Origin: JAVBRD01 sp031548365
GTDB lineage: Bacteria; Bacillota; Clostridia; Christensenellales; UBA1750
Reading direction: 5' to 3'
Length of the DNA: 24,702 bases
Assembly: GCA_031548365.1 (NCBI GenBank)
Contig: JAVBRD010000027.1
Location: 1 to 24,702 of the forward strand
Position numbers and translations under genes: made by a program. Numbering within the stretch: the first letter of the stretch is position 1; each line of letters opens with the position of its first letter. The notes below the pieces were generated by a model. The model had not been told where the DNA came from. It saw only the letters and a list, made by a program, of their open reading frames with translations, and did not search any database. Positions 1 to 8,185 of the stretch are shown in pieces.

Positions 1-1599
1 GCGGCCCCGGCCGCCGCGGCTCCTGTTAAGTTGACGTACTGGCTGGTCATGGATACCACCAAGGTGTCCCCGATCTACACCAACTACGGCGACGCGCCCA
101 TCTGGGGTCTTGTTGAGAAGGCCACCAACACCGAGATCGAGTTCCTGCATCCCGCCGCGGGCCAGGAAAAAGAGCAGTTCAACGTGTTGGTTTCCTCCAA
201 CTCCCTGCCCGACATGTTTGACCGCGACATGAACGACAACTATCCCGGCGGCGCCGACAAGGCGATCAAGGATGGCGTCATTTTCGCGCTCAACGACCTG
301 ATGGACAAGGCCGGCCCCAATGTCAAGAAAATGTACGCCGACCATCCCGATTGGGAAAAGAACGCCAAAACAGACCAGGGCAACTTCTACGCCATGCCCT
401 TCATCCGCGCTCACGACTTCCTGCTGACCTCCTCTTCCAACGAAGTCCGCAAGGACTGGGTCCAGGCGCTCAATATCGACATCGATACCGTTGACACCGT
501 CAAGGAATACTACGACCTTCTGTCCGCGATCAAGAAGGCCGGCTACTGCGAGTTCCCGATGCTGTTCTCCAACCTTGCCAACTTCTGGGGCGGCAACATC
601 ATGCCCGGCGGATTTGACGTCGGCGGTGAGTGGTACCTGGAAAAAGACGGCAAGATCCACTACGGTCCTGCTGAGCCCGCGTTCAAGGATTTCATCACCG
701 AGATGGCCAAGTGGTACAAGGAAGGCATCATCAACCCTGACTTTGAGACCACGCTTGACACCGCCAAGGTACGCGCCGCCGTCCTTGACAACAAGGCCGC
801 GCTGCTCAACACCAACATCATCGGCGGCATGGGCTATTACTACGACACGTACCTGAGCACCCATCCGGACGACAAAGAGCTCAAGAACTTCAGCCTGACC
901 GGCGTTAAGTACCCCGGCCCGGCCGAGGGCGTCAAGTCCCGCTTCGGCTCCAAGGATCTCCCGGTTGCCGGCATGGGCAACGCCATCTCCACCAACTGCA
1001 AGAATCCTGAAGCCGCGATGCGCTTCCTGGATTACGGCTACGGCGAAGAAGGGGACCTGCTCTTCAACTTCGGCGTCGAAGGCACCAGCTTCAACTACGC
1101 CAAGGTTGCGGACGCTCCCTATGACAAGTCGATCCTCGACCTGTCCAAGTGGGGCGACACCTATCCGAAGTACACGGACAACATCGTCAACCCCGATCCC
1201 AAGGCGCCCGGCGCCGACCCGAAGATCACCTCCATGACACTGGCCATGACCCCCTGGATGCGCTCTCACATGGGCGGTTCCTTCATGCAGGATGCCCGTT
1301 ACCTGCTCCAGTCCATGAAGTATAAGGACCAGACCGAGCTCATCCCGCGCTGGCAGTCCAACACCGACTGGTCCGGCCTGATCTACGCCCGCCTGTACTA
1401 CACGGACGAAGAAGCCAAAGTCCGTGCCGCTCACGAGGCCGATCTTGCCACGTATCGCGACGAAGCCCTCACCGCCTTCATCACCGGCAAGCGCGACATG
1501 AAGGAATGGGACGCGTTCGTCAGCGGCCTGAAAGACTACGGTCTTGATAAGGTCCTCGAAGTCCGCAACGCTTCTTACGCCCGCGCAATCGCCCGCTAA
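1..1599 (+). CDS. Extracellular solute-binding lipoprotein, family 1 (YtcQ/LipO-like), 5' partial
   Basis: Substrate-capture lipoprotein of a CUT1-type sugar ABC importer, expected to be anchored outside the membrane. The reading frame is open from base 1 (Ala/Pro-rich AAPAAAAPVKLTYW), so the start, signal peptide and lipobox lie upstream of the window. The TTG at 31 is an internal leucine, not a start. The Ala/Pro stretch resembles the flexible linker that follows a lipidated cysteine. The body has the length (over 520 aa) and features of YtcQ/LipO proteins that pair with LplB/LplC permeases: a YAMPF segment near residue 125, a WYKEGIINPDF segment around 235, and a C-terminal region rich in Tyr and Trp. 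The two permease genes follow directly, which supports the role. The substrate cannot be read from sequence; relatives handle oligosaccharides or aldouronates. Family call is firm; specificity is unknown. Confidence 0.93.
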   Translation, partial: AAPAAAAPVKLTYWLVMDTTKVSPIYTNYGDAPIWGLVEKATNTEIEFLHPAAGQEKEQFNVLVSSNSLPDMFDRDMNDNYPGGADKAIKDGVIFALNDLMDKAGPNVKKMYADHPDWEKNAKTDQGNFYAMPFIRAHDFLLTSSSNEVRKDWVQALNIDIDTVDTVKEYYDLLSAIKKAGYCEFPMLFSNLANFWGGNIMPGGFDVGGEWYLEKDGKIHYGPAEPAFKDFITEMAKWYKEGIINPDFETTLDTAKVRAAVLDNKAALLNTNIIGGMGYYYDTYLSTHPDDKELKNFSLTGVKYPGPAEGVKSRFGSKDLPVAGMGNAISTNCKNPEAAMRFLDYGYGEEGDLLFNFGVEGTSFNYAKVADAPYDKSILDLSKWGDTYPKYTDNIVNPDPKAPGADPKITSMTLAMTPWMRSHMGGSFMQDARYLLQSMKYKDQTELIPRWQSNTDWSGLIYARLYYTDEEAKVRAAHEADLATYRDEALTAFITGKRDMKEWDAFVSGLKDYGLDKVLEVRNASYARAIAR

Positions 1600-1626
1600 A
1601 CCCAAACAAACGGTTTAGCGTCGGGC
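1591..1626 (+). promoter_or_regulatory. Stem-loop spanning the stop codon of the binding-protein gene
   Basis: GCCCG (1591-1595) pairs with CGGGC (1622-1626) and CTAAACC (1596-1602) with GGTTTAG (1612-1618). The loop is A/C-rich and there is a 3-nt bulge on the right arm. No T-run follows, so it is not a classic terminator. It probably protects the 3' end of the binding-protein message; that role is inferred. Confidence 0.55.
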
Positions 1627-1641
1627 ACCACGCAGTCCCTC

Positions 1642-1680
1642 AAGGTCAAGCCCAGGCCCAACACGCTTGGGCTTGACCTT
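1642..1680 (+). promoter_or_regulatory. Perfect 13-bp intercistronic stem-loop
   Basis: AAGGTCAAGCCCA (1642-1654) is exactly complementary to TGGGCTTGACCTT (1668-1680), with a 13-nt loop. A weak pyrimidine tract (CCTCTATT) follows. Hairpins at the binding-protein/permease junction are known to stabilise the upstream message or terminate partially, giving excess binding protein over permease, as with malE-malF. A partial terminator or RNA-stability element is the likely role here. Confidence 0.65.
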
Positions 1681-1708
1681 CCTCTATTCAATGCAAAGAA
1701 GGGATTAC

Positions 1709-2665
1709 ATGGCACAATCGGTGCGCATCATGAGCACGGGTAAGAGGCAGACCTTCCTGCAAAGGCTCGGCGCGGATCTGGTGAAAAACCGTTTCGCGTA
1801 TTCAATGCTCATTCCAGTCGTGGCCTATTACATCATCTTCCACTACAGTCCCATCGGGGGCGCGACCATTGCCTTTAAGGACTATTCCCCCAGACTCGGC
1901 ATCCTCAGAAGCCCGTGGCAGGGGTTTGACTACTTCATTGAGTTCTTCTCGAGCCCCTGGGCGTTTCGCGTCATTCGCAACACGGTGTTCCTCAACGTCT
2001 ACAACCTGTTTTTCGGTTTCCCCGCGCCGATTCTACTCGCGCTCCTGCTTGACGAGATGCACAACATTCGCTACAAGCGCATCGTGCAGACGATCACGTA
2101 CCTGCCGCACTTCATCTCCATGGTCATCATCTGCGGCTTGATCAAGCAGTTCTGCGGCCGCGAAGGCGCATTCAACAGCGTCATCGGGTTCTTCAACCCC
2201 TCCAATCAGGCGTTGGACTTGCTGGCCAAGCCCGAATATTTCAGAACCATCGTCGTCGCTTCCGACATCTGGCAAGGCGTGGGCTGGTCGTCCATCATCT
2301 ACCTGGCGGCGCTTTCCGCGGTCGACCCCGAGCTGTTCGAGGCCGTCACCATCGACGGCGGAAACCGCTGGCACCGCGTGTGGAACGTCTCCTTGCCCAG
2401 CATCCGCCCCACGATCGTGCTGCTGCTCATCCTGCGCATCGGCGGTCTGATGAACTTCGGATTTGAGAAGATCATCCTTCTCTACAGCCCGTCGACGTAC
2501 GTCACCGGCGACGTCATCTCGTCGTATGTGTACCGCAAGGGCATCATCGACAACCAGCCGGGATTCGCGTCAGCCGTCGGCTTGTTCAACTCGGCCATCA
2601 ACTTTTTGCTGGTGATCACAGCGAACGCCATCAGCAATTGGCTGACGGACTCCGGACTGTTTTAG
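1709..2665 (+). CDS. Sugar ABC transporter permease, LplB/YteP type
   Basis: Inner-membrane permease of a CUT1 importer, 318 aa from the start chosen here. ATG 1709 is preceded by AAGAAGGG at 1696-1703 with 5-nt spacing; in-frame starts at 1667 and 1691 lie in or next to the intercistronic hairpin and lack a good ribosome site. Several hydrophobic helices are visible (about 31-50, 95-114, 131-146, 195-205, 235-252, 295-312). The EAA loop that contacts the ATPase reads FEAVTIDGGNRWHRVWNVSLP at about 210-230. Residues 43-64 (FHYSPIGGATIAFKDYSP) are typical of LplB. It lies between the binding protein and the LplC-type partner, 14 nt upstream of the latter. No ATPase gene is nearby, as is usual for this subfamily, which shares an MsmX-type ATPase. 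Confidence 0.95.
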   Translation: MAQSVRIMSTGKRQTFLQRLGADLVKNRFAYSMLIPVVAYYIIFHYSPIGGATIAFKDYSPRLGILRSPWQGFDYFIEFFSSPWAFRVIRNTVFLNVYNLFFGFPAPILLALLLDEMHNIRYKRIVQTITYLPHFISMVIICGLIKQFCGREGAFNSVIGFFNPSNQALDLLAKPEYFRTIVVASDIWQGVGWSSIIYLAALSAVDPELFEAVTIDGGNRWHRVWNVSLPSIRPTIVLLLILRIGGLMNFGFEKIILLYSPSTYVTGDVISSYVYRKGIIDNQPGFASAVGLFNSAINFLLVITANAISNWLTDSGLF

Positions 2666-2679
2666 GAAGGGGGAGGACA

Positions 2680-3561
2680 ATGAGAATCAAGAAATCCTTG
2701 GGCAGCAAAATCTTCGACGGATTTAACTACCTGTTCCTGTTTTTCATGATGGTGATCACGCTTGCACCGTTCCTGCACGTCGTGTTCGCCTCTATCTCCG
2801 ACCCCAACCGGGTGCTGCTCTTCAACGGGTTCATCCTGTATCCGCTCGGTTTCTCGCTTGAGAGCTACAAAGTCGTGTTTTTGAACCCCAACCTGATCAA
2901 CTCGTACAAGAATACGGTCATCATTCTGGCCATGGGCCTGAGCGTCAACATGATCATGACCTGCCTTGCGGCATATCCGCTCTCCCGCAAGGGCTTGATG
3001 CTCAAACGGCCGATCCAGCTGATGATCATCTTCACCATGTACTTTGGCGGCGGCATGATTCCGACCTACCTGGTGGTCAAGACCCTCGGTCTGATGGGCA
3101 CCTACTGGGCGGTCGTGCTTCCCGGCGCGATCAGCACGTACAACATGATCGTGCTTCGCTCGTCAATGGGCTCCGTGCCCGATTCCATGGAGGAGTCGGC
3201 CAAACTCGACGGCGCGAACGACTACACCATCCTCTTGCGCATCATCATCCCGCTGGTCATGCCTACCCTCGCGGTGGTCGTGCTGTGGTATGGCGTCGGC
3301 ATTTGGAACGCGTGGTTCAACGCCATGCTGTACCTCAAGAAGGAGCAGCAGCCGATCTCCCTGCTCCTGCGCGAGATCCTGATCGCAAACTCCGTGGAGA
3401 ACATGGTCACCGAGGTCGCGGCGCAGGCCGACCGCGTGCCGATCGGCGAGACGATCAAGTACTGCGTCATCGTGGTCGGAACGCTCCCCATCCTGCTTTT
3501 GTACCCTTTCCTGCAAAAGTACTTCACCAAGGGCGTCATGGTGGGCGCGCTCAAGGGTTGA
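2680..3561 (+). CDS. Carbohydrate ABC transporter permease, LplC/YtcP type
   Basis: Second membrane subunit of the importer, 293 aa. The start is ATG 2680 behind a strong GGAAGGGGGAGG site (2665-2676); an upstream in-frame start at 2638 would overlap the preceding gene. It opens with a helix at about 17-37. The segment TMYFGGGMIPTYLVVKTLGL (119-138) is a YtcP/LplC signature. The EAA loop is EESAKLDGANDYTILLRIIIP (171-191). The C-terminus YPFLQKYFTKGVMVGALKG matches the conserved tail of the family. It ends the operon and is followed within 10 nt by a strong terminator. Substrate unknown. Confidence 0.95.
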   Translation: MRIKKSLGSKIFDGFNYLFLFFMMVITLAPFLHVVFASISDPNRVLLFNGFILYPLGFSLESYKVVFLNPNLINSYKNTVIILAMGLSVNMIMTCLAAYPLSRKGLMLKRPIQLMIIFTMYFGGGMIPTYLVVKTLGLMGTYWAVVLPGAISTYNMIVLRSSMGSVPDSMEESAKLDGANDYTILLRIIIPLVMPTLAVVVLWYGVGIWNAWFNAMLYLKKEQQPISLLLREILIANSVENMVTEVAAQADRVPIGETIKYCVIVVGTLPILLLYPFLQKYFTKGVMVGALKG

Positions 3562-3566
3562 CGCAT

Positions 3567-3608
3567 AAAAAAAGCGTTCCGCGTAATCAAGCGCGGGACG
3601 TTTTTTTC
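3567..3608 (+). terminator. Rho-independent terminator of the LplB/LplC operon
   Basis: A-run, then GCGTTCCGCG (3574-3583), an 8-nt loop, then CGCGGGACG and a run of seven T. The arms pair over about 10 bp with two G-T wobbles and extend into A-T pairs. Confidence 0.9.
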
Positions 3609-3633
3609 TTGGCCGGAGGATGGCCTTTCGCAC

Positions 3634-3662
3634 TGTACAACAGTGGTCACAGGTGATACAAT
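3634..3662 (+). promoter_or_regulatory. Candidate sigma-A promoter overlapping an inverted repeat
   Basis: TGTACA (3634-3639), 17-nt spacer, TACAAT (3657-3662), about 30 nt upstream of the zinc-ribbon gene. The perfect inverted repeat CACTGT-ACA-ACAGTG (3631-3645) covers the -35 element and could be an operator. Confidence 0.55.
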
Positions 3663-3691
3663 GTCGTGAGGTATATTGCGGGGGTGAGGGC

Positions 3692-3988
3692 ATGGCGTTG
3701 AGCGGTCCGGCGATCGCGCTGATCATCGCCGTACTGACGACCCACATCGCATTCGCCGTATCAGGCCTTTTTATCGCCAAAAGGAAGAGCGACCAACCTT
3801 ACACGTGGCTGGTCTTGCTGATTTTCGTGTATTTCGTCCCCTTTGCGCTCCTGCTTTGGCAAAAGGAACCCGTGCGGTGCCCGAACTGTTTCCAAATTCT
3901 TGCGGACGCCAATGTCGAAACATGTGAGCACTGCGGCGGCGCGCTGTTCTGGGGAATGCCGGAGGAAAACGAAACGGCGGCGGTGTGA
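3692..3988 (+). CDS. Small membrane protein with C-terminal zinc ribbon
   Basis: A 98-aa protein of unknown function. Two hydrophobic helices (about 5-28 and 37-55) are separated by a basic turn (KRKSD). A cytoplasmic-type zinc ribbon follows, CPNC at about 62-65 and CEHC at about 77-80, 15 residues apart. A GGGGTGAGGG purine tract ends just before ATG 3692, which makes this start reasonable; an in-frame start at 3620 precedes the predicted transcription start and is less likely. The gene has its own candidate promoter and is followed 4 nt later by the SNF2 helicase gene, so the two are probably co-transcribed. Membrane zinc-ribbon proteins of this size are common in Firmicutes without known roles. 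A functional link to the helicase is not established. Confidence 0.75.
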   Translation: MALSGPAIALIIAVLTTHIAFAVSGLFIAKRKSDQPYTWLVLLIFVYFVPFALLLWQKEPVRCPNCFQILADANVETCEHCGGALFWGMPEENETAAV

Positions 3989-3992
3989 TTCG

Positions 3993-5774
3993 GTGTGGTC
4001 TGACGATTTCGAGTTCATGGGCATCACGGGCGGCAGCGACGCGGAGGAATCTCCCGACACGCTGCCTGATTTTTTGCGCCCGCCCGTATGCCCGCCCTAT
4101 GTGACATACGGCGAGCTCTCGTACAACAAGCGCTCACGCTCATGGGTGATCCGGGGCGAGCCGGCGGTCTGCCAGATGGCCAAACGTCTCTTCCCGGGCT
4201 GCGACGGCCGGGGACGAGGCACCGCGCGCTTCACGGCGCACAGGCGCATCGTAGGCGACCTGCACTGGCTCATGCTCCGCTGGCCTCTCGACATCCGGGC
4301 CGCCGACCGCGCCCGTTGGGAGGAAGCGTTGGCCGACGCTCGCGCTCACGCCATCGCGCGCCGTGAGGCCGAGATCCACCCGCTCACCGCCGAGCCGCGC
4401 AGCGCCGAGTTTGAGGGCACACTCATGCCCTTCCAGAAGCTGGGCGCGGGCTTCCTCATCCAAAACCGACGAGCGCTCCTGGCGGATGAGATGGGTCTTG
4501 GCAAGACCGTGCAGGCGCTTGCGGCGCTCTCGGTCGAGCGCGATTTTCCCGCGCTCATCGTGTGCCCCTCCCACCTCGTGGGCAACTGGGACCGGGAGAT
4601 CAAGCGCTTTGTGCGCGTCAACGGAGAGGCGCCGCGCGTCAACATCCTGCGCGGGCTTACGCCCTACGAAATCCCGCAGGCCGATATCACCATCATCCAT
4701 TACCTGCTTCTGCGCGGTTGGAAAAGCGCGTTGCCCGCGGCGGCATGGCGCACCGTCGTTTTTGACGAGATACAGGAGCTGCGCCACGGAGGCACGGAAA
4801 AATACTCGGCGGCGTCCCTGCTGGGCGAAGCGGTGCAAAAGATTTATGGTCTGTCCGGAACGCCGATTTACAACTTGGGCGGGGAGATCTACAACGTCGT
4901 CAACATCCTTGACTTCCACGCGCTGGGCGATTACGACAGCTTCTCGCGCGAGTGGTGCGTGGGTTACGGCGGCGACATTCTGCAAAAGCCCGAGTTGCTG
5001 GGCCAACACCTGCGCCGTGAGGGCCTTCTTTTGCGCCGCACCAAGGATCAGGTGCTCGATGAGCTCCCGCCCAAGCGCCGCGCCATCCAGCCGATCGACG
5101 CCGACGATCAGGTCTATCGCGCGCTGATCGAGGACGCGCAGCCGCTCTTTCCCAAACTCGACTCCGCACAGAACGCGTCCGAGCGGGCGCGCTTGCTCGA
5201 AGAGATCGGGGAGCGCGAGCGCCAGGCCACAGGGCTGGCCAAAGCGCCGCACGTCGCCACATTCGTTCGCGCGCTGCTGGAGGCCGGTGAAAAGGTTCTG
5301 CTGTTCGCACACCACCACGCGGTGATGGACGCTTACAAGCGCGAGCTTAAGGCGTACAAGCCGGGTTTCATCACGGGCCGCGAAACAACCGCGCAAAAAG
5401 AGGACGCAGTCGCGCGGTTCATGGACGCGCGGTGCGATCTACTGTGCGTCTCCTTGCGCGCGGCATCGGGGCTCAACCTTCAGCGCGCGAGCTGCGTGGT
5501 ATTCGGCGAGCTGGACTGGTCGCCCGCGGTTCACGCGCAGGCGGAAGACCGCGCGCACCGCATCGGGCAGAAGGACTCGGTGCTGTGCTACTACCTCGTC
5601 GCGCTGCGCGGAAGCGATGCGGACATGATGGACGCCATCGGCCTGAAGGTATCTCAGTTCGTCTCGCTCATGGGCGACCGGCCGTTGACGGAGGAGGAAA
5701 CCGAACGCCAGGCCGCGTACGCGCGCGAAGCCATGCTTGAGCGGATCGCTGCGCGCGTGCGCGGTGTCGTTTGA
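3993..5774 (+). CDS. SNF2-family DEAD/DEAH-box helicase
   Basis: Superfamily 2 ATPase of the Swi2/Snf2 group, 593 aa from GTG 3993. ATG 4017 is an alternative; neither has a strong ribosome site, and upstream in-frame starts would overlap the zinc-ribbon gene. Motifs from GTG: motif I DEMGLGKT (165-172), motif Ia IVCPSHLVGNW (189-199), motif II as DEIQ (258-261) rather than DEAH, motif III LSGTP (287-291), motif V SLRAASGLNLQ near 484, motif VI QAEDRAHRIGQ at about 516-526. Residues 1-140 carry a conserved-looking N-terminal region without a recognised domain. No methylase, nuclease or other defence gene is adjacent, so a role in DNA repair or in remodelling RNA polymerase (RapA-like) is possible but unproven. 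Length is close to other compact bacterial SNF2 proteins. Confidence 0.92.
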   Translation: MWSDDFEFMGITGGSDAEESPDTLPDFLRPPVCPPYVTYGELSYNKRSRSWVIRGEPAVCQMAKRLFPGCDGRGRGTARFTAHRRIVGDLHWLMLRWPLDIRAADRARWEEALADARAHAIARREAEIHPLTAEPRSAEFEGTLMPFQKLGAGFLIQNRRALLADEMGLGKTVQALAALSVERDFPALIVCPSHLVGNWDREIKRFVRVNGEAPRVNILRGLTPYEIPQADITIIHYLLLRGWKSALPAAAWRTVVFDEIQELRHGGTEKYSAASLLGEAVQKIYGLSGTPIYNLGGEIYNVVNILDFHALGDYDSFSREWCVGYGGDILQKPELLGQHLRREGLLLRRTKDQVLDELPPKRRAIQPIDADDQVYRALIEDAQPLFPKLDSAQNASERARLLEEIGERERQATGLAKAPHVATFVRALLEAGEKVLLFAHHHAVMDAYKRELKAYKPGFITGRETTAQKEDAVARFMDARCDLLCVSLRAASGLNLQRASCVVFGELDWSPAVHAQAEDRAHRIGQKDSVLCYYLVALRGSDADMMDAIGLKVSQFVSLMGDRPLTEEETERQAAYAREAMLERIAARVRGVV

Positions 5775-5790
5775 CATTTTTTGGCCTGCC

Positions 5791-5817
5791 TTGTCAGTTT
5801 AACTCGCAATATATAGT
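5791..5817 (+). promoter_or_regulatory. Weak promoter candidate in an AT-rich gap
   Basis: TTGTCA (5791-5796), 15-nt spacer, TATAGT (5812-5817), in the 166-bp AT-rich gap before the histidine kinase. The short spacer lowers confidence. No other regulatory signal was clear in this gap. Confidence 0.25.
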
Positions 5818-5940
5818 ACTGTGTCTAACGGTTTTTCTACTACTTGTATATCGACATCGTCTTGCGCGCTCATTCGACACAAATCACCGCTTCAGTGTGT
5901 TAGCATGTGACAGACGCTGACATTGTAAAGAGGTGCCGCC

Positions 5941-7353
5941 GTGCTGTTCGCCACAATTGAGCCGCGTGCGATGAGCGTGCACGCCGAAAAACGGGCGGGG
6001 TTGGTTTCGCCCGCCAGCAGCATCCAGGTCATGAGGGCCGCATCAACCGACGACCTGATCGGGAGCGTCGCGCGCTTCAGCGCATATCCCGAGGAAACCG
6101 CGCGGCGCGTCAGGCGGAAAGCCGCGTGTTCCGCGTCCGCCCGCCCGTTTTCGGTACGCGTGACGACCGTCGCGGGCGAAAAGGTCGTGGTGCTTGCGGC
6201 CATCGACCAAGTCGGTGGCGCGCGCGCGCTTGTCGCGCATCGCGTCAGGCCGCGCATCCCCACGGTCTCACCGGTTTTTTGCGACAGCGGCGTCATGGTG
6301 TTCGATCACTCGCGCGTGCTGTACGTCAACCGGACGCTGAGCCGTCTTCTGTGCATACGCCCCGAGCGCCTCACGGGGCAGCCACTGACGGAGATGCGCT
6401 TCTTCCAACGCATGGAACCGCTCTCGCTGTTGTACAACAAAATCATGAATTCCGACATCATCACGCGCTCGCCGCGCATCGTGGGGCCGTGCGGGCTCAA
6501 CATCAAGGCGCGTGCCAGAATGCGCGCGTGCATGTTCGAGGGGAAACAAGCGGTTCTCTTGGAGATCTCATCGCGAGACGACGAGCTCGTGGATAGCGCG
6601 ACCGCGTGGCAGCTTCGCGGCGAGCTCTTCTCCAGCATCACCCATGAAATGCGCGTTCAACTCAACATCATCTCGGGCGCTGCGCGCCTGATCGACATCC
6701 AATGCGGAGGAGAAGAGAGCAAGTACTCGGCCATTCTCACGCAGAACATTTCGACCATGATGCGCCTGTGCAACAACGTCATTGACCTTGACCGCATCAA
6801 CAACGGCACGCTCAGGCTGCGCATGTCCAACACCGAGCTCAACGGCTTCCTGCGTGGCATCGCAGAAAACGTCGCGGGCTACGCGGCCGACCGCGGGATC
6901 ACGTTCTCACTCCGTCTGCCGGATACGCCCGCGCCCGCCACGTGCGACACGGTTTACTTCGAACGCTGTGTCTACAACCTCCTGTCCAACGCCGTCAAGT
7001 TCACGCCCGCGGGCGGCAAAATCACCCTGTCACTCACCGTGCGCGAAGGCGAGGCGCAGATCGCCGTTCAGGATACCGGAAAGGGCATCACCAAAGAGCA
7101 CCTCTCTCGCATTTTCGATCGGTGTTTTGTCTGCGACACGCAGAGCGCGAGCAATGGCAGCGGCATCGGGCTTTCGCTTGTACGCCGCGTGATGGAACTC
7201 CACGGGGGCAGCGTCACGGTATCAAGCCACCCGGACAAGGGCAGCACATTCACGCTCCACCTCCCCTTGGGCGTGGCCGCCTCGCCCGAACCCGGCATCG
7301 CGTGCCTGGGCCGCGCGAGCGCAAGCGTTGAGATGTCAGGGCTGACGCCATAA
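5941..7353 (+). CDS. Soluble PAS-type sensor histidine kinase, orphan
   Basis: Cytoplasmic sensor kinase of 470 aa that would autophosphorylate and pass phosphate to an unlinked response regulator. GTG 5941 follows AAAGAGG (5927-5933). Residues 1-110 match no domain I recognise; about 112-210 looks like a PAS fold (VMVFDHSRVLYVNRTLSRLL). The HisKA H-box FSSITHEMRVQLNII has phospho-acceptor His235, but the usual Pro of the HE-x-R-x-P-L motif is Gln240. The HATPase has N-box NLLSNAVKF (346-354), G1 DTGKGI (378-383) and G2 GSGIGL (406-411), all intact. No transmembrane helix is evident, so the signal is probably internal. There is no response regulator next door; the gene stands alone with a terminator behind it. 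Confidence 0.9.
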   Translation: MLFATIEPRAMSVHAEKRAGLVSPASSIQVMRAASTDDLIGSVARFSAYPEETARRVRRKAACSASARPFSVRVTTVAGEKVVVLAAIDQVGGARALVAHRVRPRIPTVSPVFCDSGVMVFDHSRVLYVNRTLSRLLCIRPERLTGQPLTEMRFFQRMEPLSLLYNKIMNSDIITRSPRIVGPCGLNIKARARMRACMFEGKQAVLLEISSRDDELVDSATAWQLRGELFSSITHEMRVQLNIISGAARLIDIQCGGEESKYSAILTQNISTMMRLCNNVIDLDRINNGTLRLRMSNTELNGFLRGIAENVAGYAADRGITFSLRLPDTPAPATCDTVYFERCVYNLLSNAVKFTPAGGKITLSLTVREGEAQIAVQDTGKGITKEHLSRIFDRCFVCDTQSASNGSGIGLSLVRRVMELHGGSVTVSSHPDKGSTFTLHLPLGVAASPEPGIACLGRASASVEMSGLTP

Positions 7354-7392
7354 AAGCAAACGCGACGGAATAACCGCCGCGTTTTGCTTTCT
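7353..7392 (+). terminator. Terminator after the histidine kinase
   Basis: AAAGCAAACGCGACGG (from about 7353) pairs with CCGCCGCGTTTTGCTTT (to 7390) around a short AATAA loop, with one bulged T and one A-C mismatch. The descending arm is T-rich. Confidence 0.75.
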
Positions 7393-7399
7393 CGCGTTA

Positions 7400-7428
7400 T
7401 TGTAATGATCCGGCCGGGGAGGTATAAT
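7400..7428 (+). promoter_or_regulatory. Sigma-A promoter of the ICMT-like gene
   Basis: TTGTAA (7400-7405), 17-nt spacer, perfect TATAAT (7423-7428), 39 nt upstream of the ATG and just behind the preceding terminator. Confidence 0.75.
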
Positions 7429-7467
7429 GTCAGGGAGTAATGACCCGGCACCGGAAGGAGCGATTCA

Positions 7468-8049
7468 ATGCAGGGGTACTTTGGTCTGGCGGCAGTGGCG
7501 CTTTTCATCATCATGGTCCTGATCCGCGGCGCGGCGATGAATGGGTACGGCATGAAAGCCTTTGTTTTCGGCCAAACCGACAAGCGCGATTTTTTTCTGA
7601 TCCCGGCGGTACTGCTCGTGTTCTATCAGCTGCTGGCCTTCATTTTCCCCTTGCCCAAGCTCTTTGGCAACTCGTTTGTCAACGCGCTCTGGTATCCGTG
7701 GGCGATATTACGCTGGTTTGGCGTCGCGGTTTGCTTCCTGAGCGCAGCGTTTTTTTTCCTGAGTCTCGTCTCCTTCGGATCGTCCTTCCGCGTGGGCGTG
7801 GACATCAAAAGACCGGACAAGCTCGTTACCACGGGGATGTTTTCCATCAGCCGGAACCCGCTCTACCTCGCGTTTCTCGCACTCTTCCTCGGGCTTTTGA
7901 TCATCTTCCCCTCGCTTTGGTTCACGCTCGTGCTCATCGCGGCCTTTCTCGTGCTTAACCGGCAGATCAGCGTTGAGGAGCACTTCCTCAGGACACATTA
8001 CGGGCAAGCGTACCATTTATATTGCCGAAGGGTACGCCGCTACATCTAG
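7468..8049 (+). CDS. Isoprenylcysteine carboxyl methyltransferase / phospholipid methyltransferase-like membrane protein
   Basis: Integral membrane protein of 193 aa in the ICMT/PEMT-like superfamily, which methylates lipid-linked or small-molecule substrates with S-adenosylmethionine. Helices are visible at about 4-20, 44-60, 78-100, 133-150 and 150-164. The C-terminal signature is present: LVTTGMFSISRNPLY (119-133), then VEEHFL (169-174) and YGQAYHLYCRRVRRY (178-192). This matches the RNP-Y / EE / G-x-x-Y-x-x-Y pattern of the SAM-binding part. ATG 7468 has GGAAGGAG at 7453-7460 with 7-nt spacing. It is transcribed alone from a good promoter. Bacteria do not prenylate proteins in the eukaryotic way, so the true substrate is unknown. 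Confidence 0.88.
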   Translation: MQGYFGLAAVALFIIMVLIRGAAMNGYGMKAFVFGQTDKRDFFLIPAVLLVFYQLLAFIFPLPKLFGNSFVNALWYPWAILRWFGVAVCFLSAAFFFLSLVSFGSSFRVGVDIKRPDKLVTTGMFSISRNPLYLAFLALFLGLLIIFPSLWFTLVLIAAFLVLNRQISVEEHFLRTHYGQAYHLYCRRVRRYI

Positions 8050-8185
8050 GCAAGCGATGAATCAGTGGCTACCTAGCGTTCTTCCACAGCGAAGTCTCAG
8101 GCTGCCGCCGTGGTATCATTCGCTCGGCCGCGCATAGCTACGGATATGGTTCCAAACGAAAAGATCCGCTCGACCGATGAAATAC

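Noticed and set aside
4140..5396. Long minus-strand reading frame (418 codons)
   Set aside because: Exactly opposes the SNF2 helicase, whose motifs are unambiguous; GC-rich coding DNA often leaves such antisense frames.
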